Below, one piece after another: positions 34,542 through 45,584 of a stretch of DNA of 64,000 nt. The position numbers were made by a program, and so were the translations under genes. Under the pieces are notes generated by a model that saw only the letters and a program-made list of their open reading frames with translations, did no database searches and had not been told where the DNA came from. The stretch's first letter is position 1; every line of letters starts with the position of its first letter. This DNA is from Sorex araneus. Taxonomy: Eukaryota > Chordata > Mammalia > Eulipotyphla > Soricidae. The DNA is taken from contig NC_073304.1 of NCBI RefSeq assembly GCF_027595985.1, forward strand, positions 218,496,000 through 218,559,999. Reading direction: 5' to 3'.

Positions 34542-34904
34542 TCAGCAGCAGCAGCCACCGCAGGACTGGCCCGAGGACGTGCAGCCAAAGCTCTCAGGGA
34601 GGCACCCGAGCAGGGCGCAGCAGTTGGGGTGGTAGCAGGTTCTGTGGACATACACGGGGGTGCAGCAGGCTGGCTGGCAGCAGGGGGTGCCACAGCAGGG
34701 CTGGGAGCAGCAGGGGGAGCAGCAGGGCTTGCAGCAGGGGCTGCAGCAGGGCTTGCAACAGGGGCTGCAGCAGGGCTTGCAGCAGCAGGGGGAGCAGCAG
34801 GGCTTGGAGCAGGTGGTGGTGCAGCAGGTGACAGGGCGACAGCAGCAAGGCTGGCAGCAGCTGGACCCACCACAGGTGGGCTGGCAGCAAGGGGAGCAGC
34901 ACAT
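34542..34904 (-). CDS. K5: keratin-associated protein, short ultra-high-cysteine
   Basis: 120-codon ORF, inverted-duplicate partner of K3, with near-identical head and tail (VYVHRTCYHPNCC, LLGCLPESFGC, SGQSCGGCCC). It differs mainly by two extra CC-S-P/CC-K-P units in the middle. TATAAAA is at 34966-34972, CCAAT at 34995-34999 and AATAAA at 34088-34093, all equivalent in position to those of K3. The upstream match to K3 extends to about 35346. It is expected in the hair-cortex matrix like other KAPs. Start and stop are unambiguous. Confidence 0.9.
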   Translation of the reverse strand: MCCSPCCQPTCGGSSCCQPCCCRPVTCCTTTCSKPCCSPCCCKPCCSPCCKPCCSPCCKPCCSPCCSQPCCGTPCCQPACCTPVYVHRTCYHPNCCALLGCLPESFGCTSSGQSCGGCCC

Positions 34905-34965
34905 GGTGGCGGAGGTGGTGGGGAGATGTGTGTGTAGATTCTGCTGACTTCTTCTCAGCTGGAGC

Positions 34966-34999
34966 TTTTATACCCCGGCCCCTCCAGGCTTACACCAAT
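34966..34999 (-). promoter_or_regulatory. K5 core promoter: CCAAT and TATA boxes
   Basis: Minus-strand TATAAAA at 34966-34972 and CCAAT at 34995-34999, mirror image of the K3 promoter. Confidence 0.8.
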
Positions 35000-35499
35000 A
35001 AGCAAAGGGCTCCTAGTTATTTCGGTGGTTCCTGGAAAAATGTCAAGGAAGACGGTTTTCCTTGTGTTTTGATGAGTCTGTCAATGATTATTCCAAACTT
35101 CTCATAATTGCGAGCACTAGTTAACATCTTTTCCTGAAGGGAGAGAGACAGCAATCCTCACCAACATCTTTTCTGGTCATGTGACGCCCCCCCTCAGCTC
35201 TGGTCTGTTGGTGCTTCTGGGAATGGGAAGTGTTCTGAGAGCTGGGGGTGCTGATGCAGTTTGTGGTGAGTGAATCGCACTGCAGGACCATATCTGAAGG
35301 CTCCAAAGTCTGATTCGCAGCTACAGCACATGTCTGTCTTGTGGTAGCATCGTCTAAATGTGCTCCTGCTCCATCAGAGCCACTTGGGAAGAGGGTAACT
35401 GGTAGGTTCTTTTACATCTACAAATCAAGACCAAAACCAGAGAATGGGAAGAAAAGTAGTACTGGGGGACTCATCATCAAGCCCTATATTGTTCTACCT

Positions 35500-36390
35500 T
35501 CTTTTCCTAGCTGGACCTTGATTTCAGGAGAGACATTTCAATGTGTATTTGCTGGCTTTTTAATAATTTTAATAGTTGCCTTAGGCATTATGATTTCTAA
35601 TATTGTTAATAATAGAGTTTCAGGCTTATAATGTTCCAAGTCCAAAGCCATGACCAGGGGTCCGCATTGCCTCTAACAAGATCCCACGATCTCTTCCCAC
35701 TCTTTAACCTGTCTCCTTAGCAATTTTTTAAAAATTTAACTACTGTAGAACTGAAGACCCTCAAAAAAGTCCTCATGCTGCCTCTTCACTTCCTTCTCAC
35801 CCCTCCATTACTTCCCCTTTCTTAACATTCTCAGTTCTATCACTGAAGATGAAGCGTTTCTGTTTTCTTGGCTTATGAGTGTGTATGCCACAGATGAGTG
35901 AGATTATCTGGTATATGGAGGTAGCAGTTAAGGCAGGTAGATAGCTGTGGTCTCTCTGTATTTATAATATTTATATTTCAACTGATCAGAGATTGTCAGT
36001 CATACATAAGTTTTTCCCTTTCTGCCTATTTTCCCTCTTGTCTGGGTGTTATGTTAGCATGTGATCACTACGTCTGCCAAAACCTACAGTGTGTATTAAG
36101 AGAAAGACCACAACAAGTGTCCACAGTTACTGCCAACACATTTTGCACTGATTAGCTCTGATGCCATGAGCCTGCTGAATTCCTCCTCCATGAATCTGTT
36201 TTTATTTGCATTTCTTTGGTGACTCATGTATATTTGATATTTGTGACTTCTTTTCCATGAGGTTCCTAATCACGTTCTTGACCCAAATTTAGTTTTTGGT
36301 TGTCTATTTACTCTTGACTATATATTTTAGACTCACGACATATAGATTAATGTTTTATATACTACAAATATGTCTGCTGTGTAAATGAAA
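35500..36390 (-). mobile_element. Ancient L1 3' region
   Basis: Minus-strand L1-like sequence (ACCAGGGGTCCGCATTGCC, TTCTATCACTGAAGATGAAG region) resembling the old L1 at 200-1035 in layout. Diverged; boundaries approximate. Confidence 0.45.
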
Positions 36391-36394
36391 GTTT

Positions 36395-36570
36395 TTTTGT
36401 TGCTTGGGGGCATTATACGTGGTAGTGCTCAGGGCTTACTCTTAGCTCTGTGTTCAGCGATCACTCCCAGCAGGGCTCTGGGGACCAAATTAGGTGCTAG
36501 AAAACAAATTCAGGTCATCCATATGTAAGGCAAGCACCCTACTCACTGTGCAATTTCTCCATCCCCCAAA
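36395..36570 (-). mobile_element. tRNA-SINE, diverged
   Basis: Reverse orientation: CTCTTAGCTCTGTGTTCAGC to AGGCAAGCACCCTACTCAC. Confidence 0.7.
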
Positions 36571-36632
36571 TAAAATCTTTATATTTGAATGCAGACCTTA
36601 TAATATTTAGCATTCTTGGAAATACCCTAAGG

Positions 36633-36705
36633 ATGATGCATAAAGAAAATACAAAGTACGCTATGAAAAAGTCATAGTGTACTTTGTATTTTCTTTATGC
36701 ATCAT
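36633..36705. repeat. Near-perfect 34-bp inverted repeat (hairpin)
   Basis: Arms 36633-36666 and 36672-36705 are reverse complements with one mismatch (G at 36660). The spacer is 5 bases. Confidence 0.93.
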
Positions 36706-37500
36706 AGTTATGTTGTGTATTACTTGTATCAAACCACTTTTATTTTCATAGATCCAACATCTATTCTTCTTCTAACTATGTAGCCACAGAAATTGCTGTG
36801 TGTTTTCTCAAGCCACTGATTCTGCATTAACCACATAGTCATGTAAGGACTTTCTTGGCACACTTCATGCCTTTTATGCTTGAAATCCTTCAAAGTTCCT
36901 AATGTTCTTTATTAATAAAATTTTGCTGCCAACCATTGCTTTTGGAAGTCCATAAGCAACTGAATATGTCAAATTTTGAAAGTCCCACACAATGCTATAT
37001 ACACTTGTTAGGCATTCACTTAGGGATAATGAGAAGGCCTGCCTTCTGCAAAGTTTTCAGTACACTCTTCACTTCCTTGGCCAAATCGATTTGGAATGGC
37101 CTTGGGCCTTGCAGATCCAGAAAAAGGTATCCTATATGCATTCCAAGGGTGAAACTACTTTAACTTATTATAATGACTCATCTATTCCAACCTTGCTTTG
37201 AAGGTGCTTCCAATAGTAACACAGAGGAAAAGGGGATGCAGTTTTGGGATCTGAAATCTTGTCAAACTAAGCAGAAAATTTTAAGTGACCAAATTCAAGA
37301 GTCAACTTGAATTTAACTGACAGGGGAGGATAATAAGAATTTTCACGTTAGAAAAAAAATGCTTTAACTGATTAAGTCTAAATCAGAAAGCAAACAAATT
37401 ACTCATGAATAGAAAATTTTTATCTCTAGGAAACTACTTCCTTGATCATATCCTCATGGCCTAGAGAAATGCACCTAAACATCCAGGAAAGGTACTGCTG

Positions 37501-37535
37501 ATTGGTCCATGTTTGGGGACAGTGTTGCATAAAAG
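37501..37535 (+). promoter_or_regulatory. K6 core promoter: ATTGG and TATA-like boxes
   Basis: ATTGG at 37501-37505 and CATAAAAG at 37528-37535. The first T of the TATA box is C here, whereas K2 keeps TATAAAAG, so K6 may have a weaker promoter. Confidence 0.7.
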
Positions 37536-37608
37536 GTACAGAAAGAAGAAGCACGTCAGATTCTGGAACATTTGTCTCTGTTCTGAGGCCACAATCACAC
37601 CTGACACC

Positions 37609-38289
37609 ATGACCCACACCTGTTGCTCCCCTTGCTGCCAGCCCTCGTGCTGCTGCAAGCCCTGCTGCTCCCCCTGCTGCTCCCCCTGCTGCTCCCCCTG
37701 CTGCCCCCCCTGCTGCAAACCCTGCTGCGTTCCTTGCTGTAAACCCTGCTGCTGCTGCAAAGTCTGCTGCGTCCCCTGCTGCTGCAGGCCCTGCTGCGCC
37801 CCCTGCTGCTCTGGCTGCTGCTCCCCACCTTCCTGCTGCAAGCCCTGCTGCTCCCCCTGCTGCAGCCCCTGCTGCAAGCCCTGCTGCTCCCCCTGCTGCA
37901 GCCCCTGCTGCAAGCCCTGCTGCTCCCCGTGCTGCTCCCCTTGCTGTAAACCCTGCTGCTCCCCCTGCTGCAAACCCTGCTGCTCTCCCTGCTGCTCCCC
38001 CTGCTGCAAACCATGCTGCTCCCCCTGCTGCAGCCCCTGCTGCAAGCCCTGCTGTTCTCCCTGCTGCTCTCCATGCTGTAAACCCTGCTGCTCCCCCTGC
38101 TGCTCCCCATGTTGCTCCCCCTGCTGTAGCCCCTGCTGCCCCCCTTGCTGCAAACCCTGCTGTGTTCCTTGCTGTAAGCCCTGCTGCTGCTGCAAAGTCT
38201 GCTGCGTCCCCTGCTGCTGCAGGCCCTGCTGCTCCCCCTGCTGCTCTTGCTGCTGCTCCCCACCTTCCTGCTGCAAGCCCTGCTGCTAG
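37609..38289 (+). CDS. K6: KRTAP9-like ultra-high-cysteine KAP
   Basis: 226-codon intronless ORF starting [15 protein letters not shown] at 37609. The in-frame Met at 37513 lies upstream of the TATA-like CATAAAAG (37528-37535), so it would not be transcribed. CC-S-P/CC-K-P repeats carry two copies of the [15 protein letters not shown] module, 435 bp apart (~37711-37850 and ~38130-38289). It is the inverted-duplicate partner of K2, matching from about 190 bp upstream of the ATG to more than 1.6 kb past the stop. The poly(A) signal is at 38837-38842. It ends in [10 protein letters not shown] followed by TAG, just before an out-of-frame KAP-like tail (see pseudogene entry). Confidence 0.89.
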   Translation: MTHTCCSPCCQPSCCCKPCCSPCCSPCCSPCCPPCCKPCCVPCCKPCCCCKVCCVPCCCRPCCAPCCSGCCSPPSCCKPCCSPCCSPCCKPCCSPCCSPCCKPCCSPCCSPCCKPCCSPCCKPCCSPCCSPCCKPCCSPCCSPCCKPCCSPCCSPCCKPCCSPCCSPCCSPCCSPCCPPCCKPCCVPCCKPCCCCKVCCVPCCCRPCCSPCCSCCCSPPSCCKPCC

Positions 38290-38329
38290 CCTTGCTGCCC
38301 CCACCCTGCTGCCAAACCACCTGCTGAAC

Positions 38330-38395
38330 ATCTGCTGCAGACCAACTTGTGTGAGCAGCTGCTGCCCACCTGGCTGCTGCCCGTGCTGTAGCTGA
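38330..38395 (+). pseudogene. Out-of-frame KAP C-terminal remnant after K6
   Basis: Reads [21 protein letters not shown] then TGA, in the frame one base later than K6. It begins 40 bp past the K6 stop. Confidence 0.6.
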
Positions 38396-38836
38396 CCCAC
38401 CTACCACAGACCCATCACCTCCCTGGAAACCCCCCATCCTCACACCTACCAGACATGCCTTTCCCCCATGATCAATCTCCTCTCCCTGCAGGGGACACAC
38501 ACACTGTCCCAGCCCACAGGTCATCCTGCCAGCAGATTGTGACCATGGGCAGAAGGACAAGCTTCTGAGCTGATTTGGGCTTCCATGGTCCCACTGCTAG
38601 TCAGGATCACTGTCCTGGACCCAGAGCCATGGACTCGGGTCCCAGAAAGTGACTGCTGCCATCTTTCATTCAAGAAGTTGGGACAGGAAATGGAAACCCC
38701 TCATTATCGATTGGCAGGGCTTGGTTGATACCTGGTGGTTGTTTGCCTCCAGCGTGTTCATCTGTGCCCTGTGCTGACACCCCCATGGCTACTGTGTGTT
38801 CTTCCTGCCTGAAAGGACCACTGTTTCTCTGCTCCT

Positions 38837-38842
38837 AATAAA
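38837..38842 (+). promoter_or_regulatory. K6 poly(A) signal
   Basis: AATAAA in TCCTAATAAAGCC, about 550 bp past the stop, the inverted equivalent of the K1 and K2 signals. Confidence 0.72.
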
Positions 38843-40229
38843 GCCTTGATTCCATCACCTCCACTTTGTTTTGTCATTTTGTTTCTGATTGTTTTACACT
38901 TCTCATATGTTGAATTATCCAACACACATCATCTCCTCATTTGTGCAGAATCAGAGAGCAAGGGGCCTGCCCCAGGTCCTATTGCTGAGAACTGGCTGAA
39001 CCAGTTGCAGAGCTTGGATGCAGTCACACAGGCAGTTGACTGTAAGTACATAACACTGGGGACTGAGACCTGGGAGGAGGACAGCTTCAAGTAGGTCTCT
39101 GGTAATGGAACCCCAACCCTTTGCATGTGCACATCCCTGTCTGTGAGCAGAGCCCTGCACCTGGCAACCTGCTTGGCTGGGGATACAAGGGTCCCCTCTA
39201 AGCAGGTGAGTGTCCATTGTGTTCCCAGACTGAGCCTGCGCTTTGGATGGGAGTTTCACTGCAAAGGGCTGTTTGCTAACGCTGTGGAATCGTATTCTCG
39301 TAGGTCTTTCTTTTTCTGGGAACCTCTAGTAACATGCATTGTCACACCGAGTGAAGCACAAACACATTTTGTTTTTATTCAGACTTTGAGACTGTTTGTT
39401 TCGAAGTCAAAACATTAATCAGCAAGCTAAGTGCTGACCCAAGTTTTGTACTTAACCCTTAAGTACAGACCATGGGAACAGGGGATCTGGTCATCAATCA
39501 TATCGGCCTTTGGTCAACTCACAATCTCTGGACCACCCAAGAGAGCAAAACATCTCCTATATTTGGAAATGTAAAGATCAACCAACCCGTGGAAAGAAAT
39601 CAGAGATTGAGTTTGGGGAAAACAAGAGAGTGAGAAGCAAAAAACAGAGGAAGGAATCTCCCCGAAGAAGGCCCGTTGGGTAATGAAAGCAAACCCCTGA
39701 ACTCTGGCAGAGAAAATGAGTTATGACAGGGCCCTCAGGCATTCATGATCCAAAGGCTGAGACTGCTGCTGGAGAGGAAAGAGTGACAAGAGGCCAAGCC
39801 ACCTTATGAAGGGAAAAAGTCTTATGCACTTCTGACAGCGGACATGCAGGTGATGCTCTTCCAACACACACACTCTGGGGTTCTCTTGGAGATCAAAAGT
39901 TAAGTTGAAACCAGAATTGATGTTTCATGGACATACCTTAATGGGGGAAACAGCTCAGAATCTCCACAGATACTTTATTTTCTGTGTTAGCATATGAAAT
40001 AGGAAGCTGAAGGGACTCGGTCTTCAGTGGCATGTAAGGCTACATGCATTTGCAGTAGATCTTGCCTAGGAAGCAGAAACCTGCTGCCAAAATTCTCACC
40101 CAATGTGATGTCTGGCTGAACACCATATACTTCATACTTAGTTTAAGTCATTGTTTTCTTTATTTGTTTATTTATCCTGTGGCAAGAGATGGTCTTTCTC
40201 TGCTTGCTTTTCCCGCTTAAAAACTTCAT

Positions 40230-40923
40230 ACTTTAGCCAGAATCTGGAAACAACCTGACTTCCCAAGAACAGATGAATGGATAAAGAAACCATGGCACAT
40301 CTACAAAATGGAATACTATGCAGCTGTCAGGAAAAATGAAGTCATGACATTTACCTGTAAATGGATGGACATGGAGAGCATCATTCTGAGTAAAATGGGT
40401 CAGAAGAAAAGGGACAGACACAGAATGACTGCATTCATTTGTGGTATATACAAATATACATATAGTAGAAGAATAATAACCATGGTCAGGAAAACAGGGG
40501 TTAGGAGGACTGGTCAATGGTTGGAACTAACCACAAGTGTGTGGGGGTCTGACGGTAGGTAAGGTAAAGAAGAGACCACTCTGACAATAATATCTGGGAA
40601 TGATCACGCTGGACAAGATCTGAGGGTTAAAAGTAGGTAAGGCATTGAGGGTTAAAAGTAAATAAGGCGTTGAGAAGAGGGGATAATCCAAGAATTTATG
40701 GCTTTCTTCCTGCTGAAATAAATGTACAGAAGTTTAAAAGGTATTCTCAGTAGTGTTGCATGGAATTTTTCAAATATTCTAAGACTTGAATGTGAGGCTT
40801 GCATAGTAATCTCTCAATTAAAAAAGGCAATAACTTGCAAGACAAATAAATAAATAAATAAGGAAGGTAAGGGATATTCTAGATAACCTTTCAGTATCAA
40901 TAGTGCAAACCACAACGCCCAAA

Positions 40924-40975
<52 letters not shown>

Positions 40976-41149
40976 CACCGCCATAGAGGCAGACAGGGGA
41001 TTGAGGGGAAGGGGACACTGGTGCTGGGAAATGTACACTGGTGGAGGGATGGATGTTGGAATACTGTATGACTGAAATCCCATCATGAACAGCTTTGTAA
41101 TGGTCTATCTCACAGTGGTTCAATAAAAAAAAAGTTTTAAAAATAAAAT
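40230..41149 (+). mobile_element. 5'-truncated L1 insertion
   Basis: Plus-strand L1 3' end with ORF2 C-terminal coding, 3' UTR, (GA)n at 40928-40975 and an A-rich tail. It is flanked by AAAAACTTCAT at 40219-40229 and 41150-41160. Confidence 0.87.
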
Positions 41150-41160
41150 AAAAACTTCAT

Positions 41161-42379
41161 GCTCTTCTTAAAAACAGAAAAGCATGGTCCTGGCTGCTTG
41201 CCTGAGTCATGTGATTAGAGGATATGAAGGGCTCCAGCAGGGGCCCCAGTGAGCATTCCTGTCGGGGAGCTGAGGTTTGTACTTCAAGGTCCTGCCCCAG
41301 CCTGGATGACGTCACCTCCCAAAGTAACACAATGCTCATCAGTCAACCTGGACAAATGACCCGAAGAGCCTTCCTGGGTCACTAAATGACACCGACACCT
41401 TGGCTACCTTTCGTGCCATGTCTCACTGGCTGATATTAAATTTTGTACTTCATCTGGGTAAGTGATGTGAGTATATATTCACTTCATGATATTTCTAACC
41501 ACATTTCACGTGTTCCATTGTTCATCCTATGCATCTCCCCCCTAAAACTAAAATAAAAAATTCAAATATTTAGCTCTCAGAAAGTCACAATGCTGTTGCA
41601 TTTTCTGTTCAGCGAGTGACATCACCAACTTGTGATGTGTGACTCACTATCTTTGCCACTTTCCATCCATGACTTTGGATTAAGTCTCCTGTGATAGAAT
41701 TAAAGATAAAGCAATGCCTACTGGTAAGAATCATGGTGTAACACAATATGACAGGAAACATCTGGTTCTTATTTGGGATCTTTGGTATCATTTTACCAAC
41801 CCTTTTCTCAGTTGATAATGTTCTCAGTTGATACTGTTTATTTATTCATCAAGAAAATTTATCCTTAGAATTCCCTCCACAACAGATTCTCAAGGCTGCA
41901 CTCTTCGAGTTTGTTACGTATTTCAGTAAAAGAATATTGTACCCTTAATATGAATGTTTCCACTAAAACATAGATGGGTTCACTCAAGAAGTGTGAGAGA
42001 ACCCTTGAAATATCATTAAGTGTCAAGTTCTGGCAAGGAAAGCCTGGGAGGAAAAATTCCTTTCCTAGTCAGTGCTGATTGATGTGTTCGGAAGCTCTAA
42101 CCTTGCTAACCTTAGCAACTTCCTTAATACCTCCTAATTCACAGAGACCTGAGAGTAGAAATCTCTCCCAAGTACACATATATTTGAATATCTTTGAAAT
42201 CCATGTGAAAATTAAGTTGTTTGCTTCCATAATTATTATCTCCCGAGAACTTATTACCTTTATGGATGGGTTATTAAATGGTTTCACTTTATTTCCAAAC
42301 CTCACATTTCTTGTGTGTTATAAAATTTAAGTATTATTTAACTCTTTTTAATGAGAACATTAAAAAATTGTTTAAAAAT
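41161..42379. other. Intergenic DNA between K6 and K7
   Basis: No gene recognised. Further SINE and old L1 pieces follow to 46240, and 46241-46700 is the K7 upstream region. Confidence 0.5.
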
Positions 42380-42605
42380 AAGCAGGAACTAGAGAGATAG
42401 AACAGAGGTTAAGCACTAACCTTGTATGCAACTGACCCTGGTTCAATCCTCCAGCATTGAACTGTATACAGTCCTCCTATACAATTCCAGGAATTTCCTG
42501 GAATTGGCTGGAATTCCAGGAATTGCCAGGATTGTCTCCTGAACACAGAACCAGGAGTAAGTTTTGGCACTTCCGGGTATGGTCTAAACCCCCTCATTCC
42601 CCAAA
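42380..42605 (+). mobile_element. tRNA-SINE, diverged, with palindromic expansion
   Basis: Head AGAGAGATAGAACAGAGG. The tail contains a cluster of CCAGGAATT palindromes at 42483-42530. Confidence 0.65.
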
Positions 42606-43007
42606 TTAAAAAAGAATCTAGTGAAGTATTCAGAGTCAATAGAGCTGTGAAAGAATGATTGATTTGTGATATAAAAATCGAGTGTTGAATGTTTTTAATG
42701 TAAGTTAAAGATTTTAATATTAGCGAAGTGAAATTTATCTATCTAAGTTATTATGAAAGCATGGGGAACCCAATTAAAAATTAGTTTTTAAAAAGCAACC
42801 AGTTATAAAATACATGTTAGATAAACATACGGCAAATAAATATATAATGAAATATTTTACCTAGATTTTTCCTAAATTTTACCTAAATTTTTCATCAAGA
42901 AAAAGCTAATTGACACTATAATGAGGTAGTTTACACCCACTATAATGAGATGGTTAAAAGTCTCTTTTATTTTATTAGGGAAAATAGAATTATTCAAATC
43001 ACAAGGT

Positions 43008-43180
43008 GGGGCTGGAGCGATAGCACAGTGGGTAGGGCATTCGCCTTGCACGCATCTGACCCGGGTTTGATTCCCAGCATCCCATATGGTCCCTCAGGCT
43101 CCGCTAGGAGTAATTCCTGATTGCATGAGCCAGGAGTAACCCTTGTGCAACGCTGGGTGTGACCCAAAAAGAAAAAAATT
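43008..43180 (+). mobile_element. tRNA-SINE, tail type 1
   Basis: Near-consensus head GGGGCTGGAGCGATAGCACA and tail ending TGTGACCCAAAAAG. Confidence 0.88.
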
Positions 43181-43344
43181 GTAAGGCTGGTTAAGTGATT
43201 ATAAAAATAGGAATCTTTGTCAGCATCTCAAATCTATGTTTTTAGTTCCTATATAGTATATTCTTAACTAGTTCTTGCTTGTTTTAGGGCCTTGTTTCTA
43301 AAAATCCTTTCTCTTAGATAATTCTTAGTACACAAAAATCAGTC

Positions 43345-43520
43345 AGGGACTGAAGAGATATTACAATAAGTATTGTGCTTACCTTGTACAGGCCGATCCA
43401 GTTTCAATTCCCAGAACCACATAAGGTTCCCTGAATCCTTCTAGAAGTAATCCCTGAGAGAAGATCAAGGAGTAAACCCTGAGAACAGCCGGGTATAGTG
43501 CAACCCTAAAAAAAAAATTA
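43345..43520 (+). mobile_element. tRNA-SINE, diverged
   Basis: GGGACTGAAGAGATATTACA head and type 1 tail remnants. Confidence 0.65.
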
Positions 43521-44229
43521 TTCAACTATTTGTAAAATAAATGAGTGGATAATTGACATCTTATACATAATAGGACTAAACATGCCAGCCCTATGTTACC
43601 CATTTCACTTCAGTTTGAACCAAATTCAGTGAGATGAGTTAGGTTTAGAGTTGAAATGAAAAGGACTCAAAAAATATATATGTTGACTTTGTGCTTTGTT
43701 TAAGTACATTCCTTTTAGCCTTCTATTCTCTTCCTCTTGTCTTAATTTCTATCTATTCCAATAAAGCTAAAATCAAATACCAGAGAACAGGGATAGTTGA
43801 TTTATGGCAATGATCCAATGGTTTTTTAAAAAAAATTAGGTCTGGGAATAGATCTCAGTGTTTAGGGACACCAACTTTGCAAGCACTAGGAGCTTGGTTC
43901 ACACTTCCATCATATCAACTCCCTAGGATCATGAAGTAAAGCCTTGGTGGGTATCAGCACAGCAGAAGACAAGCAGATATGAATTTTCAGGTGCTAGCAT
44001 TGAACCCCAAATCTAACCACCATAATGTAATTGGGGTGCTAACAAGATCACAGGGAATTGTGAAAAAAATCTGAGAGTATAATGCTCAAGAAAGTAAGAT
44101 TGGAGACCACTTTCATCTGTGTGTATAACTGACCCAGAAAATGAAAGCCACAAGGAAAACCCCTTGCAAGATCATTCAACTTATAGCAAAGCTGACAGTG
44201 TAGAAAAGGCTGGTTTTTCTATTAATTGT

Positions 44230-44880
44230 TCCCAGACAATTGGATGTCCCCTTGAGAGAAAATGAAACAAGTTCTATGTCACACCAGATACAAATCAATT
44301 CTGGGGATATTGGACACAAAAATGCATGTACAATTAGACAAGAATCTGGCCAAAAATATTTATTAGATAAATATTCATAAAAAGTTCCTCATGAGAGGGA
44401 ACTATTCATCAACAGTGAAACTGAAAATTAATAACCAAACTGTGGGCCCTTTGTACAGTGAAATACCAGAGACCAGTGGAAATGAACAATGACTACCATA
44501 TGCCCTAGGATAAATAAATCTCACAAACAGCTCTGGGCAAAAGAAATTAAAGCAAAGAGTACGGGGCTGGAGAGATAGCACAGCGGGTAGGGCGTTTGCC
44601 TTGCACGCGGCCGACCCGGGTTCAAATCCCAGCATCCCATATGGTCCCCTGAGCACGGCCAGGGGTAATTCCTGAGTGCAGAGCCAGGAGTAACCCCTGT
44701 GCATCACCAGGTGTGACCCAAAAAGCAAAAAAAATAAAAAAATAATAAAGCAAAGAGTACCTGATATATCACTTCATGTTACATGATCTTCAGAGTGGCA
44801 AAACAATTCTATGGTATCGCAAACCAACATACTAATGGCCTTAGAGAGGAAGGAAAACATAATAAGTAATGAGACAAATG
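44230..44880 (+). mobile_element. Ancient L1 ORF2 end
   Basis: Sequence such as GATAAATAAATCTCACAAAC is typical of old mammalian L1 ORF2 ends. Split by the young SINE at 44563-44745. A further L1-like piece lies at ~45150-45420. Confidence 0.5.
44563..44745 (+). mobile_element. tRNA-SINE, tail type 1 (near-consensus copy)
   Basis: Complete head (GGGGCTGGAGAGATAGCACA), A/B-box-like tRNA region, tail type 1 (CATATGGTCCCCTGAGC) and an A-rich end. A 15-bp direct repeat TAAAGCAAAGAGTAC flanks it (44548-44562, 44746-44760). Best-preserved copy in the window. Confidence 0.92.
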
Positions 44881-45584
44881 TCCAGGACAGCTCACAGAAT
44901 GGACAATGAGCTCTACTGGCCATCCGAAATGGTGTCTATACTATTATCATTGTCATAATCAGTCAGACCAGACAGGATTAACTCATGGACTACTCTGAAA
45001 ATATACTCGAATTATATTTTAAAAATAAACACCTCTGTATTATTTAATGGTATATGTTGCCTTCAACTCACGAAATCAGATTTTCTTAGATTCTTGTATA
45101 CACCATCTGAGCTTACAGAGGCTACAGGAAAAATGAATGCTTTATTTTCATTCAAAACTGAAGCACCCATCCACAGATGATTGACGAAAGAAAACCTGGT
45201 ACACACACACAATGGAACATGATTCAGCTAATGTGTTAAAAAGTTATATGTTAATGTTTGCAGATAAAGGAGAAGGAACCTGCAAAGCAAAAGAAGTCAG
45301 AAGGAAAAAAATAAATATTGGATGATTTCATCCTTGTCCACAACATAAGAAAATGAAATTAATGAGTAGACAAAATGAAGCAAAAGTAAATAAGTGGACA
45401 TTGACTGTGGAACTGAGGTCCCCTGGAAGAAAGGGTACAGGTGGAAAAAGGTGGAAAAGGCATAAGGGAAAATAGCAACCTTTACTCTTAAATAAGATAC
45501 CAATGATACAAAACTGATTAATGCATTCTGAATCTCAGTGTTCTGACTACTCCATCTTCCTTTGTTGCTTATTTCATCAACTCG

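Larger units (their letters stand above)
31570..39950 (-). repeat. Large inverted duplication, right arm (K5 and K6)
   Basis: Mirror of 12000-24725. The arms enclose a spacer of about 6.8 kb with K4, the chimeric element and the solo LTR. Confidence 0.85.

Noticed and set aside
35341-35631. 96-codon frame
   Set aside because: It overlaps the start of an old antisense L1-like region, with no recognisable domain and no promoter.
44563-44745. Possible tRNA genes with A and B box-like text
   Set aside because: These are tRNA-derived SINE heads with retroposon tails and target-site duplications, not tRNA genes.
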